From DATEVL01 sp035281845 (GTDB taxonomy: Bacteria > Chloroflexota > Anaerolineae > Anaerolineales > E44-bin32): DNA of 64,000 nucleotides. The translations under genes were made by a program, and so were the position numbers. The notes beneath the pieces are model-generated. The model had not been told where the DNA came from. It saw only the letters and a list, made by a program, of their open reading frames with translations, and did no database searches. The stretch spans positions 23,676 to 87,675 of the forward strand of contig DATEVL010000038.1 of the NCBI GenBank assembly GCA_035281845.1, in the 5' to 3' direction. This document shows positions 50,935 through 58,988 of the stretch, piece by piece (positions within the stretch are counted from its first letter, which is position 1; each line of letters begins with the position of its first letter).

Positions 50935-51870
50935 TCAGGGCGCCGCGGTGGCGATCTTGGCCCCCAGGAGATGGGGCTGGCCTCGAAGGAAGGTTTTCCC
51001 GTCCATCGGCTTCTTCCCCGGGAGCTGAAGCTTCTCAAGGATCAACCACCCGCGAGCGGTAGCGAGAGCTGGATATCCTTCCCGTGCGGCCACTGCACCG
51101 GGTGGCTCGCCAGGAGTTTCCTCCGCGGCTCGCGCCTGCAAGACCGCCAGTTCGAGGTCGTCCCAAGGCAAGTACGTCCCCGGCCTAGGGTTGAGGGCGC
51201 GGACGCGCCGCTGGAGCTCCTCCGCCGTCTGCCCGGGGTCCAACCGGCCGTCGGTGTGCTTGAGGCGCGGGGCATAGGTCGCCTCCTGCTCGTCCTGTGC
51301 AACCGGTTGCAAATCGCCCGCGAAGTATGCCGGCAAGGACTCGACGATCAACCGCGCACCGATTTCTGCCAGTTCTTCCTCAAGACTCGCCGCCGTGTGG
51401 CCGACACGGATCGGATGACTCCGCCGTGCGAGGATCGGCCCGGTATCAAGACCTGCGTCCATCTTCATCAGCGTCGTGCCGGTCTGCTGATCCCCGTGCA
51501 AAAGGGCGTGTTGAACAGGGCTGGCACCACGCCAGCGAGGGAGGAGGGAGGCGTGTACGTTGATGCACCCGAAAGGTGGAAGGTCGAGCACGAGCGGGCG
51601 CAGAATCTGGCCGTAGGCAGCGACCACGATCACGTCGGGCGCCCAGCCCCGGAGCGTCTCCTGGGCTTCTTCGGACCCGACCTTCTCCGGTTGGATCAGT
51701 GGCAGGCCGAGTTCGCGCGAGGTCAGCTTGACTGGTGGTGCCTGGAGGCGACGGCCTCGGCCGGCCGGTCGGTCCGGCTGCGTGACCACCCCGACGACGG
51801 AAAACCGTTGGGAAAGGGCTCGCAGGCATGGAACGGCGAAGGCCGGCGTGCCAAGAAAGGCAATTCGCAC
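50935..51870 (-). CDS. fmt: Methionyl-tRNA formyltransferase
   Basis: Formylates initiator Met-tRNA. With a GTG start at 51870 the N terminus is MRIAFLGTPAFAVPCLRA, the family standard, and the protein is 311 residues. Active-site motifs: NVHASLLPRWRGASPVQ (Asn and His) and DTGPIL (Asp). An ATG 9 bases upstream overlaps a TAGGAT -10 box, which argues for the GTG. C-terminal OB-like domain with GTYLPWDD is present. Confidence 0.95.
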   Translation of the reverse strand: MRIAFLGTPAFAVPCLRALSQRFSVVGVVTQPDRPAGRGRRLQAPPVKLTSRELGLPLIQPEKVGSEEAQETLRGWAPDVIVVAAYGQILRPLVLDLPPFGCINVHASLLPRWRGASPVQHALLHGDQQTGTTLMKMDAGLDTGPILARRSHPIRVGHTAASLEEELAEIGARLIVESLPAYFAGDLQPVAQDEQEATYAPRLKHTDGRLDPGQTAEELQRRVRALNPRPGTYLPWDDLELAVLQARAAEETPGEPPGAVAAREGYPALATARGWLILEKLQLPGKKPMDGKTFLRGQPHLLGAKIATAAP

Positions 51871-51877
51871 GAGGCCC

Positions 51878-51883
51878 ATCCTA
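51878..51883 (-). promoter_or_regulatory. -10 box of fmt
   Basis: TGC-TAGGAT on the minus strand (extended -10) ends 8 bases before the GTG start of fmt, implying a leaderless mRNA. Confidence 0.5.
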
Positions 51884-51942
51884 GCACACGCCGTCGACAC
51901 CGGAGCAACGCCGGGCGGGTCTCGGGGTTACCTAAAGTGGAC

Positions 51943-51970
51943 TTGCGGTCTGGGCGCGGGCGCGTACAAT
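51943..51970 (+). promoter_or_regulatory. Promoter of DUF4870 gene
   Basis: TTGCGG (51943-51948) and TACAAT (51965-51970) with a 16-base spacer, 44 bases before the ATG. Confidence 0.5.
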
Positions 51971-52013
51971 CGGTCCATCTCGCGACCAGATACTCTAACA
52001 AGGAGAGGATTCC

Positions 52014-52355
52014 ATGTCGACGATGAGCGGTCCGGAATCGACAAGTGATGATCGGCTGTGGGGCGCCTTGAGCTACCTGCCATTCGTGGGGTGGATCATT
52101 GCGATCGTGATGCTCGTATCGGAGGGCAAGAAGTCCAGGCCCTTCATCAAGTTCAGCGCCATCCAGGCCCTGGTCTTGGATGTGGCCCTGACGGTCATCT
52201 ACCTGGTCCTCAGCCTGGTGTCGTTTGGAATCCTCGGCCTGTGCTTGTGGATCATCTTCCTTCTGCCGCTGTGGCCGGCGTACGAGGCCTACACCGGTAA
52301 GCTTACGCAACTGCCCGTCGTTTCCAACTTCATCAAGAACCAGGGCTGGGCCTAA
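52014..52355 (+). CDS. DUF4870-type membrane protein
   Basis: A 113-residue protein with three to four membrane segments, matching the DUF4870 (Tic20-like) family: SYLPFVGWIIAIVMLV, KFSAIQALVLDVALTVI and a last pair of helices. GGAGAGG lies about 8 bases upstream of the ATG at 52014. It ends before a strong hairpin at 52374-52400. Function unknown. Confidence 0.85.
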   Translation: MSTMSGPESTSDDRLWGALSYLPFVGWIIAIVMLVSEGKKSRPFIKFSAIQALVLDVALTVIYLVLSLVSFGILGLCLWIIFLLPLWPAYEAYTGKLTQLPVVSNFIKNQGWA

Positions 52356-52373
52356 GCGCGCCGCGTTCGAGAA

Positions 52374-52400
52374 AACGGGCCCGCCTGGCGCGGGCCCGTT
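52374..52400 (+). terminator. Terminator after the DUF4870 gene
   Basis: A perfect 11-bp stem (52374-52384 with 52390-52400) with a 5-base loop, followed by CCGTTCC. There is no strong T tract, so efficiency is unclear. Confidence 0.65.
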
Positions 52401-52417
52401 CCGTTCCCGGGACATTG

Positions 52418-54103
52418 ATGAGCACGGCGTCCAGCTGGACCTTCCCTCCGCCCCCGGTGGAAGCACGTCCGTCGGAGTTCACCTCGATCGAGTGGGAGGT
52501 GCTGCGCCAGCGAGGCGCGCACGACTCTGCGGAGGCGGCCCACCTGCTGCAACCCGCCGCCGGTCCGACGCACGATCCGCACCTTCTGCGCGACATCGAG
52601 CGGGCCGTGGCGCGGCTGCAGCATGCCGTCTCCCACGGCGAGCGGATCGCCGTCTATGGGGACTATGACGCCGACGGCCTGACGGCGACCGCCATGCTAT
52701 CGACGGCATTGGAGGCCTTGGGGGCAAACGTCCTTCCCTTCATCCCCAGCCGATTCGAGGAAGGCTATGGCTTGCAGGCGGACGCCTTGGCGCGGCTGCG
52801 GCAGGACGAAGGTTGCCATCTCGTGATTTCGGTCGACTGCGGGGTCCGGGCGGTGGCGGAGGTGCGCGCGGCCCAGGAATCGGGATTGGACGTCATCGTC
52901 ACCGACCACCATGAGCCCGGGGCGGAACTCCCGCCGGCGGTGGCGGTCGTCAACCCCAAGCGCGAAGACGACTCCTATCCGTTCAAGGAGCTCTCGGGGG
53001 TGGGGCTGGCCTACAAGGTCGCTCAGGCGTTGGCCGGTGTCCCGTTACGCGGCTGGATCGAGGCCGAGGCTTTGACTTATGTAGCGGTCGGAACGATCGC
53101 CGATATCGTCTCCCTGACGGACGAGAACCGAACTCTCGTGGCGCGCGGCCTGGATCGATTACGCGAGTTTCCACCCCCGGGGATGGCGGCCCTGATGGAA
53201 GTCGGCGGGGTCAATCGGCGCAGGCTGACGGCGCGCGACGTCGGGTTCTCGATCGGGCCTCGCTTGAACGCCGCCGGACGTCTGGGCAGCGCGATGGAAG
53301 CCTTTCGTGTCCTGCGGGCCCGGGATCTGGCGGAGGCGCTCCCCCTAGCCGAGCAGCTCGATCGCGCGAACCGCGAGCGCCAGGACCTCACCCGCCAGCT
53401 GCTGGTTCGAGCCCGGTCCAGGCTGGGGGAGGTCGCGGCGATGCCGGCGCTGATCTTCGATGCGGATGAGGACTACGGGGAGGGGATCCTCGGTCCGGCG
53501 GCGGCCAAGCTCAGCGAGGAGTGGAGCCGGCCGGCCGTCCTGGTCTCGCTGCGCGGCGAGAGCGCGCGCGGATCGGCACGCAGCGTCCCCGGCTTCCACA
53601 TTACGGAGGCGCTCGAGGACTGTGCGCACCTGCTCGAGCGATTCGGCGGGCACGCCGCCGCCGCCGGTTTCTCGTTGCGCGCCGAACGAGTGCCGCAGCT
53701 CAAGTCCAGGCTGGAGGGGCTGGCGGCCGAGCGACTTGTGACGGCCGGGGAGCCGCCTCCGTTACAGGTCGACGCCGTGGTCCAGCCGCTCGATGTCAAC
53801 CGCCGGCTGCTCGACTTCCTGGACCGCTTGGAACCTCTGGGGAATGGATTTCCGGTGCCCCTCTTCGCATGCCTGGGGCTGACCGTGGTCGATACGAAGC
53901 CGGTTGGCCGAGATAAGGCCCACCTTCGCTTGACGCTTCGCCACAAGGACAGGGCGGTGGACGCCATCGCCTTCCGTCGGGGCGATCGGCCGCTGACACG
54001 CGGTGAGCGAATCGACCTGGCGTTTTACGCCGAGAGGGAGCTCTATCTGGGACTGGAGTCGGTGCGCTGGAATGTGCAGGCCATTCGGCCGGCGCAACGG
54101 TAG
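52418..54103 (+). CDS. recJ: Single-stranded-DNA exonuclease RecJ
   Basis: 5'-3' ssDNA exonuclease in recombination and repair. It is 561 residues. The DHH-family motifs are YGDYDADGLTATAML (motif I), SVDCGVRA (motif II) and VTDHHEPG (motif III, DHH). The DHHA1 nucleic-acid domain has RFGGHAAAAGFSL. A C-terminal OB-fold region follows. Start ATG at 52418 (a TTG one codon earlier is possible). It is close after the DUF4870 gene and its terminator. Confidence 0.95.
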   Translation: MSTASSWTFPPPPVEARPSEFTSIEWEVLRQRGAHDSAEAAHLLQPAAGPTHDPHLLRDIERAVARLQHAVSHGERIAVYGDYDADGLTATAMLSTALEALGANVLPFIPSRFEEGYGLQADALARLRQDEGCHLVISVDCGVRAVAEVRAAQESGLDVIVTDHHEPGAELPPAVAVVNPKREDDSYPFKELSGVGLAYKVAQALAGVPLRGWIEAEALTYVAVGTIADIVSLTDENRTLVARGLDRLREFPPPGMAALMEVGGVNRRRLTARDVGFSIGPRLNAAGRLGSAMEAFRVLRARDLAEALPLAEQLDRANRERQDLTRQLLVRARSRLGEVAAMPALIFDADEDYGEGILGPAAAKLSEEWSRPAVLVSLRGESARGSARSVPGFHITEALEDCAHLLERFGGHAAAAGFSLRAERVPQLKSRLEGLAAERLVTAGEPPPLQVDAVVQPLDVNRRLLDFLDRLEPLGNGFPVPLFACLGLTVVDTKPVGRDKAHLRLTLRHKDRAVDAIAFRRGDRPLTRGERIDLAFYAERELYLGLESVRWNVQAIRPAQR

Positions 54104-54162
54104 CCACCGGCGCGGCGCGCCTCGCTCGATGCTGCGCGAGCGTCCAGCGTGCGGCCTCATCA

Positions 54163-54638
54163 TGAACTCCGCCTTCTCTATTGCCGCGGTTCCGCGCGAG
54201 TCCTAGGTCGTTGCTGTCGCCATCGCCTCACGCTGGGTTGAGGCGCACTGCTCACCTCCCCTAGAAACACCAGCGCGACCGGCGGTCTGAGATCAGCGCG
54301 GCACTCTCTGCCGCAGACCATACAGGCCGTCTCGCAACCGCGCTCCCCAGCAGCCGGCCCTGGTAGCGGCCAGAGATGTTCTCGCGACGGAGGGGCAGAG
54401 AGAGGCTTCCTGGAGCGAGTTCGCTCGAATTCCCGCCTCTCGGCTTCGCCTCTGGCGGTGACGGTTGGGCGCGTGGAGGGCGTACTCCCCCCAAGGGAAA
54501 CCGCCGCCCACTGCAAGAATCCGTCGGGCGTGAGCGCCATCGTCCTCGAGGGGCGGAGGGTAGGATGTCCGATTCCGACGTCAACAACAACGACCTGAGA
54601 CTCGCGCGGATGCGCGGCAGCAGAGAAGGCGGAGTTCA
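54163..54638. repeat. 476 bp element bounded by 55-base inverted repeats
   Basis: The gene-free stretch 54104-54704 contains two 55-base arms, 54163-54217 and 54584-54638, that match in inverted orientation with 7 mismatches. The similarity stops sharply outside the arms. The interior (366 bases) has no recognisable transposase; frames across it look like chance. It could be a MITE-like or decayed IS remnant, or an intergenic repeat. It separates recJ from the convergent glycosyltransferase gene. Confidence 0.75.
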
Positions 54639-54704
54639 GGAAAGGGCCGGTGGGAAAAGGGAGACGAGGCAGGAATGCGCTTCCCCTGAGTCTTGCGCAA
54701 GCCG

Positions 54705-55391
54705 CTAATCCACAAACCGGTACTTGAACAGCGTCCAAACCGCGGCGAAAGCATCCTTCAGGCCGATCTTCTTCCCTTCGGAGTACTCGCGCGGGTCGAA
54801 CGAGATCGGGACTTCGTAGATGCGTATGCGCCGCTTGAGCAGCTTGGCCGTGACTTCCGGCTCGAAATCGAAGCGCCGGCAGCGCAAGGGGATCGGCTGA
54901 ATCACTTCGCGGCGGAAGAGTTTGTAGCCGGTCTCCATGTCCGATAGGATGCTGTTGTACAAGATGTTCGTCATCAGGGTCAGCATCTTGTTGGCGACCA
55001 TGTGCCAGAACATCGTCGTGCGGCGGGGACCGCCGAGGAATCGGGATCCGTAGACGACGTCGGCGCGGCCTTCTTCGATGGGGGTCAACAGGGCGGGGTA
55101 CTCGCGCGGGTCGTATTCGAGATCGGCGTCCTGAATGAGAATGAGATCGCCGGCAGCCGCCTGAATCCCGGTGCGGACGGCGGCCCCTTTGCCAAGGTTG
55201 CGGGGCTGCAGGAGGAGGCGGAGTGCCGCGTGGTGCGGTGCCATCTCCTCGAGGATGGCGCGGGTGCCGTCGGTCGAGCCGTCGTCGACGGCGAGGATCT
55301 CTTCCGCCAGACCGGTGGCCAGCACGCGGCGCAAGATCTCGCGGATGGTGTCCTTCTCATTGAAGACCGGGATGACAACGCTGAGTCGCAC
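54705..55391 (-). CDS. Family 2 glycosyltransferase (polyprenyl-phosphate sugar transferase type)
   Basis: A 228-residue GT2 enzyme like dolichol-phosphate mannose synthase. Motifs: VVIPVFNEKDTI, VDDGSTDGT, NLGKGAAVRTG, the metal-binding QDADLEYDP and YGSRFLGG, and a C-terminal amphipathic region FDPREYSEGKKIGLKD. No C-terminal membrane helix pair is seen, so it is the soluble type. The GTG start at 55391 lies 8 bases after a TAGAAT box, so the mRNA is probably leaderless. Confidence 0.9.
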   Translation of the reverse strand: MRLSVVIPVFNEKDTIREILRRVLATGLAEEILAVDDGSTDGTRAILEEMAPHHAALRLLLQPRNLGKGAAVRTGIQAAAGDLILIQDADLEYDPREYPALLTPIEEGRADVVYGSRFLGGPRRTTMFWHMVANKMLTLMTNILYNSILSDMETGYKLFRREVIQPIPLRCRRFDFEPEVTAKLLKRRIRIYEVPISFDPREYSEGKKIGLKDAFAAVWTLFKYRFVD

Positions 55392-55398
55392 AAGGCGG

Positions 55399-55404
55399 AT
55401 TCTA
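55399..55404 (-). promoter_or_regulatory. -10 box of the glycosyltransferase gene
   Basis: TAGAAT on the minus strand ends 8 bases before the GTG start. Confidence 0.5.
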
Positions 55405-55460
55405 CCCGGGGCCGCCGTGGCTCGCTACCGCGGGCGATTGCCTGGGTCCGGGCCCTCGGC

Positions 55461-55466
55461 TATAAT
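55461..55466 (+). promoter_or_regulatory. -10 box of the AAA ATPase gene
   Basis: TATAAT, with a predicted start near 55473, giving a ~59-base leader to the ATG at 55532. It diverges from the glycosyltransferase promoter 57 bases away. Confidence 0.5.
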
Positions 55467-55531
55467 CCGCCTGCCCGGCGGATGCGTGCCCCGGGCTCGT
55501 TTTCCGCGAGGCCGTGGAGGTCGTCGCATCG

Positions 55532-56884
55532 ATGTCCTTGCCCCGAACCGGAATCCGCCCGGCCGCCCTCGATGGCGCCGAGCCGACCACTTCCAGCCTG
55601 CGGTTCCTGCCGTCCCCGATCAGTCGCGTCGAGGACACGGGCCTGTCGCAGCTTTGGCTCCAGGACCTGGCGCTGAAGATCCTCTACTTTCGCGGCTACC
55701 TGACCGGTTTCAACGTGGCCGAGGCGATGGCGCTGCCTTTCGCCGGCCTGGTCGATCAGATTCTTGAGGCGTTGAAGCGCGAGAAGTTCGTCGAGGTCAA
55801 GACGCAGGTGGGGTTCGGCGAAGGCTCCTATCAGTATGCCATCACCGGAGCCGGCATTGCCCGTGCCCGCGAGGCGCTCGAGCGCAGCCAATACGCCGGG
55901 CCGGCGCCCGTACCGATCTCGGTCTACAACGACTCGATTCGCCGGCAAAGCCGTGGGCGCCCGACCGTGCATCCGCGCGTCATGCGCCAGGCCCTGACCG
56001 AGCTGGTTCTCTCTGAGCGCACCTTCAACCGCATTGGCCCGGCCGTCAATTCGGGCACCTCGATCTTTTTCTACGGCCCGCCGGGCAACGGCAAGACGAC
56101 GATTGCTCGGGCCATCGGCAACATGATCCTCGAAGAAGACATGTACATTCCGTTCTCGGTCGATATCGACGGGCAGGTGGTCAAGCTGTACGACTCGGTC
56201 AATCACGTCCTGACTCCCGAGGACGATGTCACCGGGGCCGGCACCGGCACGCTCAAAGGCGGCGCCAAGACCGATGCTCGCTGGGTCAAGGTGCGGCGGC
56301 CCTTCATCGTCGTCGGCGGCGAGCTCACGATGGCCGGCCTCGACCTCGTCTTCGACGACGTCAACAAGTTCTACGAAGCCCCGTTTCAGATGAAGGCCAA
56401 CGGAGGCGTCTTCCTGATTGATGACTTCGGCCGCCAGCAGGTGCGGCCGCGCGATCTGCTGAACCGGTGGATCGTCCCGCTGGAGAACCGCCTCGACTTC
56501 TTGACCTTGCACACCGGGCGCAAGATCGAAGTTCCTTTCGACGTCATGGTCGTCTTCTCCACCAACTTGCCACCACGGGATCTGGTCGACGAGGCCTTCC
56601 TGCGGCGCTTGCGCCACAAGATCGAAGTCGGGGATCCATCTTACGAGGAGTATCGAGGCATCTTCAAGCGTGTGGCGGAAGCGAAGGGCGTCACGTACTC
56701 GGACAAGGGCCTGGCCTACCTGCTGCAAGAGTGGTACATCAAGCGCAATCGAAAACTGCGCGCTTCGCATCCGCGGGATATCTGCGACCAGATCCTCGAC
56801 ATCTCCCGTTATCTGAACGTCGAGGCGGAGATGAGCAAGGATCTGCTCGACCGCGCGGCGGAAGCGTACTTCGTCGAGCTGTAG
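55532..56884 (+). CDS. AAA-family ATPase, unknown role
   Basis: A 450-residue cytoplasmic protein. Residues about 1-160 are an unassigned helical domain; the AAA core has Walker A GPPGNGKTTIARAI (about 193-206), Walker B GGVFLIDDFGRQQVRP (about 291-306), sensor-1 region MVVFSTNLPPRDLVDEAFLRRL and a C-terminal helical lid. The ATG at 55532 has GGAGG about 11 bases before it; a GTG at 55514 is also possible. A similar orphan ATPase occurs in other bacteria, but I cannot assign a partner. Nothing in the neighbouring genes indicates a secretion or pilus system. Confidence 0.82.
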   Translation: MSLPRTGIRPAALDGAEPTTSSLRFLPSPISRVEDTGLSQLWLQDLALKILYFRGYLTGFNVAEAMALPFAGLVDQILEALKREKFVEVKTQVGFGEGSYQYAITGAGIARAREALERSQYAGPAPVPISVYNDSIRRQSRGRPTVHPRVMRQALTELVLSERTFNRIGPAVNSGTSIFFYGPPGNGKTTIARAIGNMILEEDMYIPFSVDIDGQVVKLYDSVNHVLTPEDDVTGAGTGTLKGGAKTDARWVKVRRPFIVVGGELTMAGLDLVFDDVNKFYEAPFQMKANGGVFLIDDFGRQQVRPRDLLNRWIVPLENRLDFLTLHTGRKIEVPFDVMVVFSTNLPPRDLVDEAFLRRLRHKIEVGDPSYEEYRGIFKRVAEAKGVTYSDKGLAYLLQEWYIKRNRKLRASHPRDICDQILDISRYLNVEAEMSKDLLDRAAEAYFVEL

Positions 56885-57151
56885 GGAGGGGCGAAAACCC
56901 CGCTGTCCCCAAAATCCATTCCATCGCTTTCGCTGGAACGCATTGCCTGAGCCTCACTCCGTCGTCAGGTGAACTTGCCTTCTTCATGAAACCTTGGATT
57001 TCGTCGCGAATCCTGCACCTGAGCAGCGATCCGTCGACCAGGCCCTCTTCTGCAGAGGCCCGCGGAGCGCCTCAAGCGAGGCGAGGGGCCGCGAGGCTGC
57101 ATACCGGCTGCGAAAGCTGGCGCCGGTCACTCTGAAAGGGCGGATGGTGCG

Positions 57152-57907
57152 GTGAACGGCCCCCCGACGTGGCTGGCTGCCGGCCCGCTGGTGATTGCCC
57201 ACCGCGGGGCGTCTGCTCAGGCCCCGGAGAACACACTCCCGGCCTTCGAACTCGCCGTGAAGCTCGGCGCCGAAGCGGTGGAGCTGGATGCCAAGCGGAC
57301 TCTCGACGGCCATGTCGTGGCGTTCCACGATCGGACTCTGGTCCGTACCACCGGTGCGGAGGGTTCGATCGCGGCCTGGACCCTCGGCGAATTGCGGAAG
57401 TTGGACGCCGGGGCCTGGAAGTCGGAGGCGTTTCGGGGGGCGCGCATCCCGACGCTGTCGGAGGTTCTTGAAACCATCGGCCGCCGCCTGCTGGTCAACG
57501 TCGAGCTCTCGGACTACGGAGGCGCACAGGATCGCTTGGTCGAGTTGATCGTGGACACCGTCCGGGCTCATCGAATGGCGGACCGCGTCCTGTTTTCGTC
57601 CTTCGACTCGGGGGCCTTGGCCGCGGCGCAGCGGATGGCGCCGGAGATTCCACGGGGGCACTTGTTCGGACCGACTCCGCTTGCCTATCGCGACCTGTTG
57701 CGGCGCAGGGTACCCGTCGCTGCTCTGCATCCGCACGAATCGCGCGTCCGCCCGGACAGGATCGCCGCCGCCCACCGGTCGCGCCGACGGGTGCATGTCT
57801 ACACGGTTCTGGACGAGGAGCGGATGCGGACTTTCTGGTCGTGGGGCGTCGATGGCTTGATCACTGACCTTCCCGACCTGGCCCGTCGCACCCGCGACCA
57901 GAGATGA
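57152..57907 (+). CDS. Glycerophosphodiester phosphodiesterase
   Basis: Hydrolyses deacylated phospholipids to glycerol-3-phosphate and an alcohol. The 251-residue protein has the family core AHRGASAQAPENTLPAFELA (catalytic His), VELDAKRTLDG, VAFHDRTL (second His) and LLVNVELS. No signal peptide is present, so it is cytoplasmic. The GTG start at 57152 has a weak GGCGG upstream. The stop overlaps the next gene by 4 bases. Upstream 56885-57151 holds no gene. Confidence 0.93.
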   Translation: MNGPPTWLAAGPLVIAHRGASAQAPENTLPAFELAVKLGAEAVELDAKRTLDGHVVAFHDRTLVRTTGAEGSIAAWTLGELRKLDAGAWKSEAFRGARIPTLSEVLETIGRRLLVNVELSDYGGAQDRLVELIVDTVRAHRMADRVLFSSFDSGALAAAQRMAPEIPRGHLFGPTPLAYRDLLRRRVPVAALHPHESRVRPDRIAAAHRSRRRVHVYTVLDEERMRTFWSWGVDGLITDLPDLARRTRDQR

Positions 57908-58851
57908 TCCCCGAAACGTCGATTGACGTCGAGGCGGCCGAGAGGCGGATCCGGAGGCACATCCTTCGGACGCCGCTGCTCGAGTGGCCCGGTCAGGGAT
58001 TGTGGTTGAAGTGCGAGAACGAGCAGCTCACCGGCTCGTTCAAGTTGCGCGGAGCGTTGAGCAAGATCCTTGGCTGCTCGGCGGAAGATCTGAGGCGGGG
58101 CGTGGTGGCGGCCTCCGCCGGGAACCACGGCATCGGCGTCGCGCTTGCGTGCCAGATTGCCGGTTCACACGCGACGGTCGTCGTGCCGCGAGACGTCGTC
58201 GAACGGAAACGGCGGGCGCTGGAAAGCCTCGGCGCGGCCGTCGTTTTGGCCGACGGCGACTACGGCGTTGCCGAGCTCGAAGGGCGCGCTCTGGCCGCCG
58301 CCAGCGGGGCGCTGTTCGTCTCGCCCTACAACGACCCGGATGTGGTCGCCGGCCAAGGGACGTTGGGACTCGAACTAGCCCAGCAGCTGACCCGGACCGG
58401 GAAGCCAGGCCAAGTTGAGGTGTTCGTACCCGTCAGCGGCGGAGGCCTGTTGGCGGGTGTTGGGTTGGGCTTGCGGCTGGGAGGCGCGGTCGTACGATTG
58501 ATCGGAGTGCAAACGGAGGCCGCCCCTTACGTTCATCGTTTCTTCTACGGCGGGGATCCAGCCTCGGTCGTGGAAAGCCCGACGATGGCCGATGGGCTGG
58601 CCGGCGCCGTCGAAGACGGATCCATCACATGGGACCTGATCAAGCGAGTCGCCGACGACATCGTGCTGGTGAGCGAGGGCGAGATCGCCGCGGCGCTTGT
58701 GGAAATAGCCCGCGGGACGGGAATGGTGGTGGAGCCCTCGGCGGCGGTGGCGGTAGCCGGAGCTAGACGGAGCAAAGGTGACCGCAGAATCGCCGTGCTG
58801 AGCGGTGGCAATGTTGCCGGGGGTCTGCTAGAGCGCCTCGCTGCGAGATGA
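57904..58851 (+). CDS. PLP-dependent threonine/serine dehydratase-like enzyme
   Basis: Fold-type II PLP enzyme, 315 residues. The PLP lysine lies in LTGSFKLRGALSK, the phosphate-binding glycines in VPVSGGGLLAGVGLGL, and the Asn contact in SAGNHGIGVALAC. The C-terminal regulatory (ACT-like) domain of IlvA is absent, so it is the catabolic (TdcB-like) or serine-racemase-like type. The ATG overlaps the phosphodiesterase stop (ATGA). Substrate could be L-threonine or L-serine. Confidence 0.9.
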   Translation: MIPETSIDVEAAERRIRRHILRTPLLEWPGQGLWLKCENEQLTGSFKLRGALSKILGCSAEDLRRGVVAASAGNHGIGVALACQIAGSHATVVVPRDVVERKRRALESLGAAVVLADGDYGVAELEGRALAAASGALFVSPYNDPDVVAGQGTLGLELAQQLTRTGKPGQVEVFVPVSGGGLLAGVGLGLRLGGAVVRLIGVQTEAAPYVHRFFYGGDPASVVESPTMADGLAGAVEDGSITWDLIKRVADDIVLVSEGEIAAALVEIARGTGMVVEPSAAVAVAGARRSKGDRRIAVLSGGNVAGGLLERLAAR

Positions 58852-58973
58852 GGACGGTTTCACCGGCGACAGCCGGACCCCACAACCATCCCTCGTGTTG
58901 AGTTGTTCGTGGAGAGGGGCAGTCGCATGGGTCAACGGCCCGATCTGTCGCCGAGGTCGTAAGAAGGGGGCGG

Positions 58974-58979
58974 TATACT
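58974..58979 (+). promoter_or_regulatory. -10 box of the GH3 gene
   Basis: TATACT ends 10 bases before the ATG at 58989, so only a few leader bases are expected. Confidence 0.5.
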
Positions 58980-58988
58980 GGCCGCGTC

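Noticed and set aside
54178..54738. A 186-codon open frame on the minus strand through the inverted-repeat region
   Set aside because: It spans both repeat arms, overlaps the end of the glycosyltransferase gene, has no family motif and has the composition of a chance frame in GC-rich DNA.
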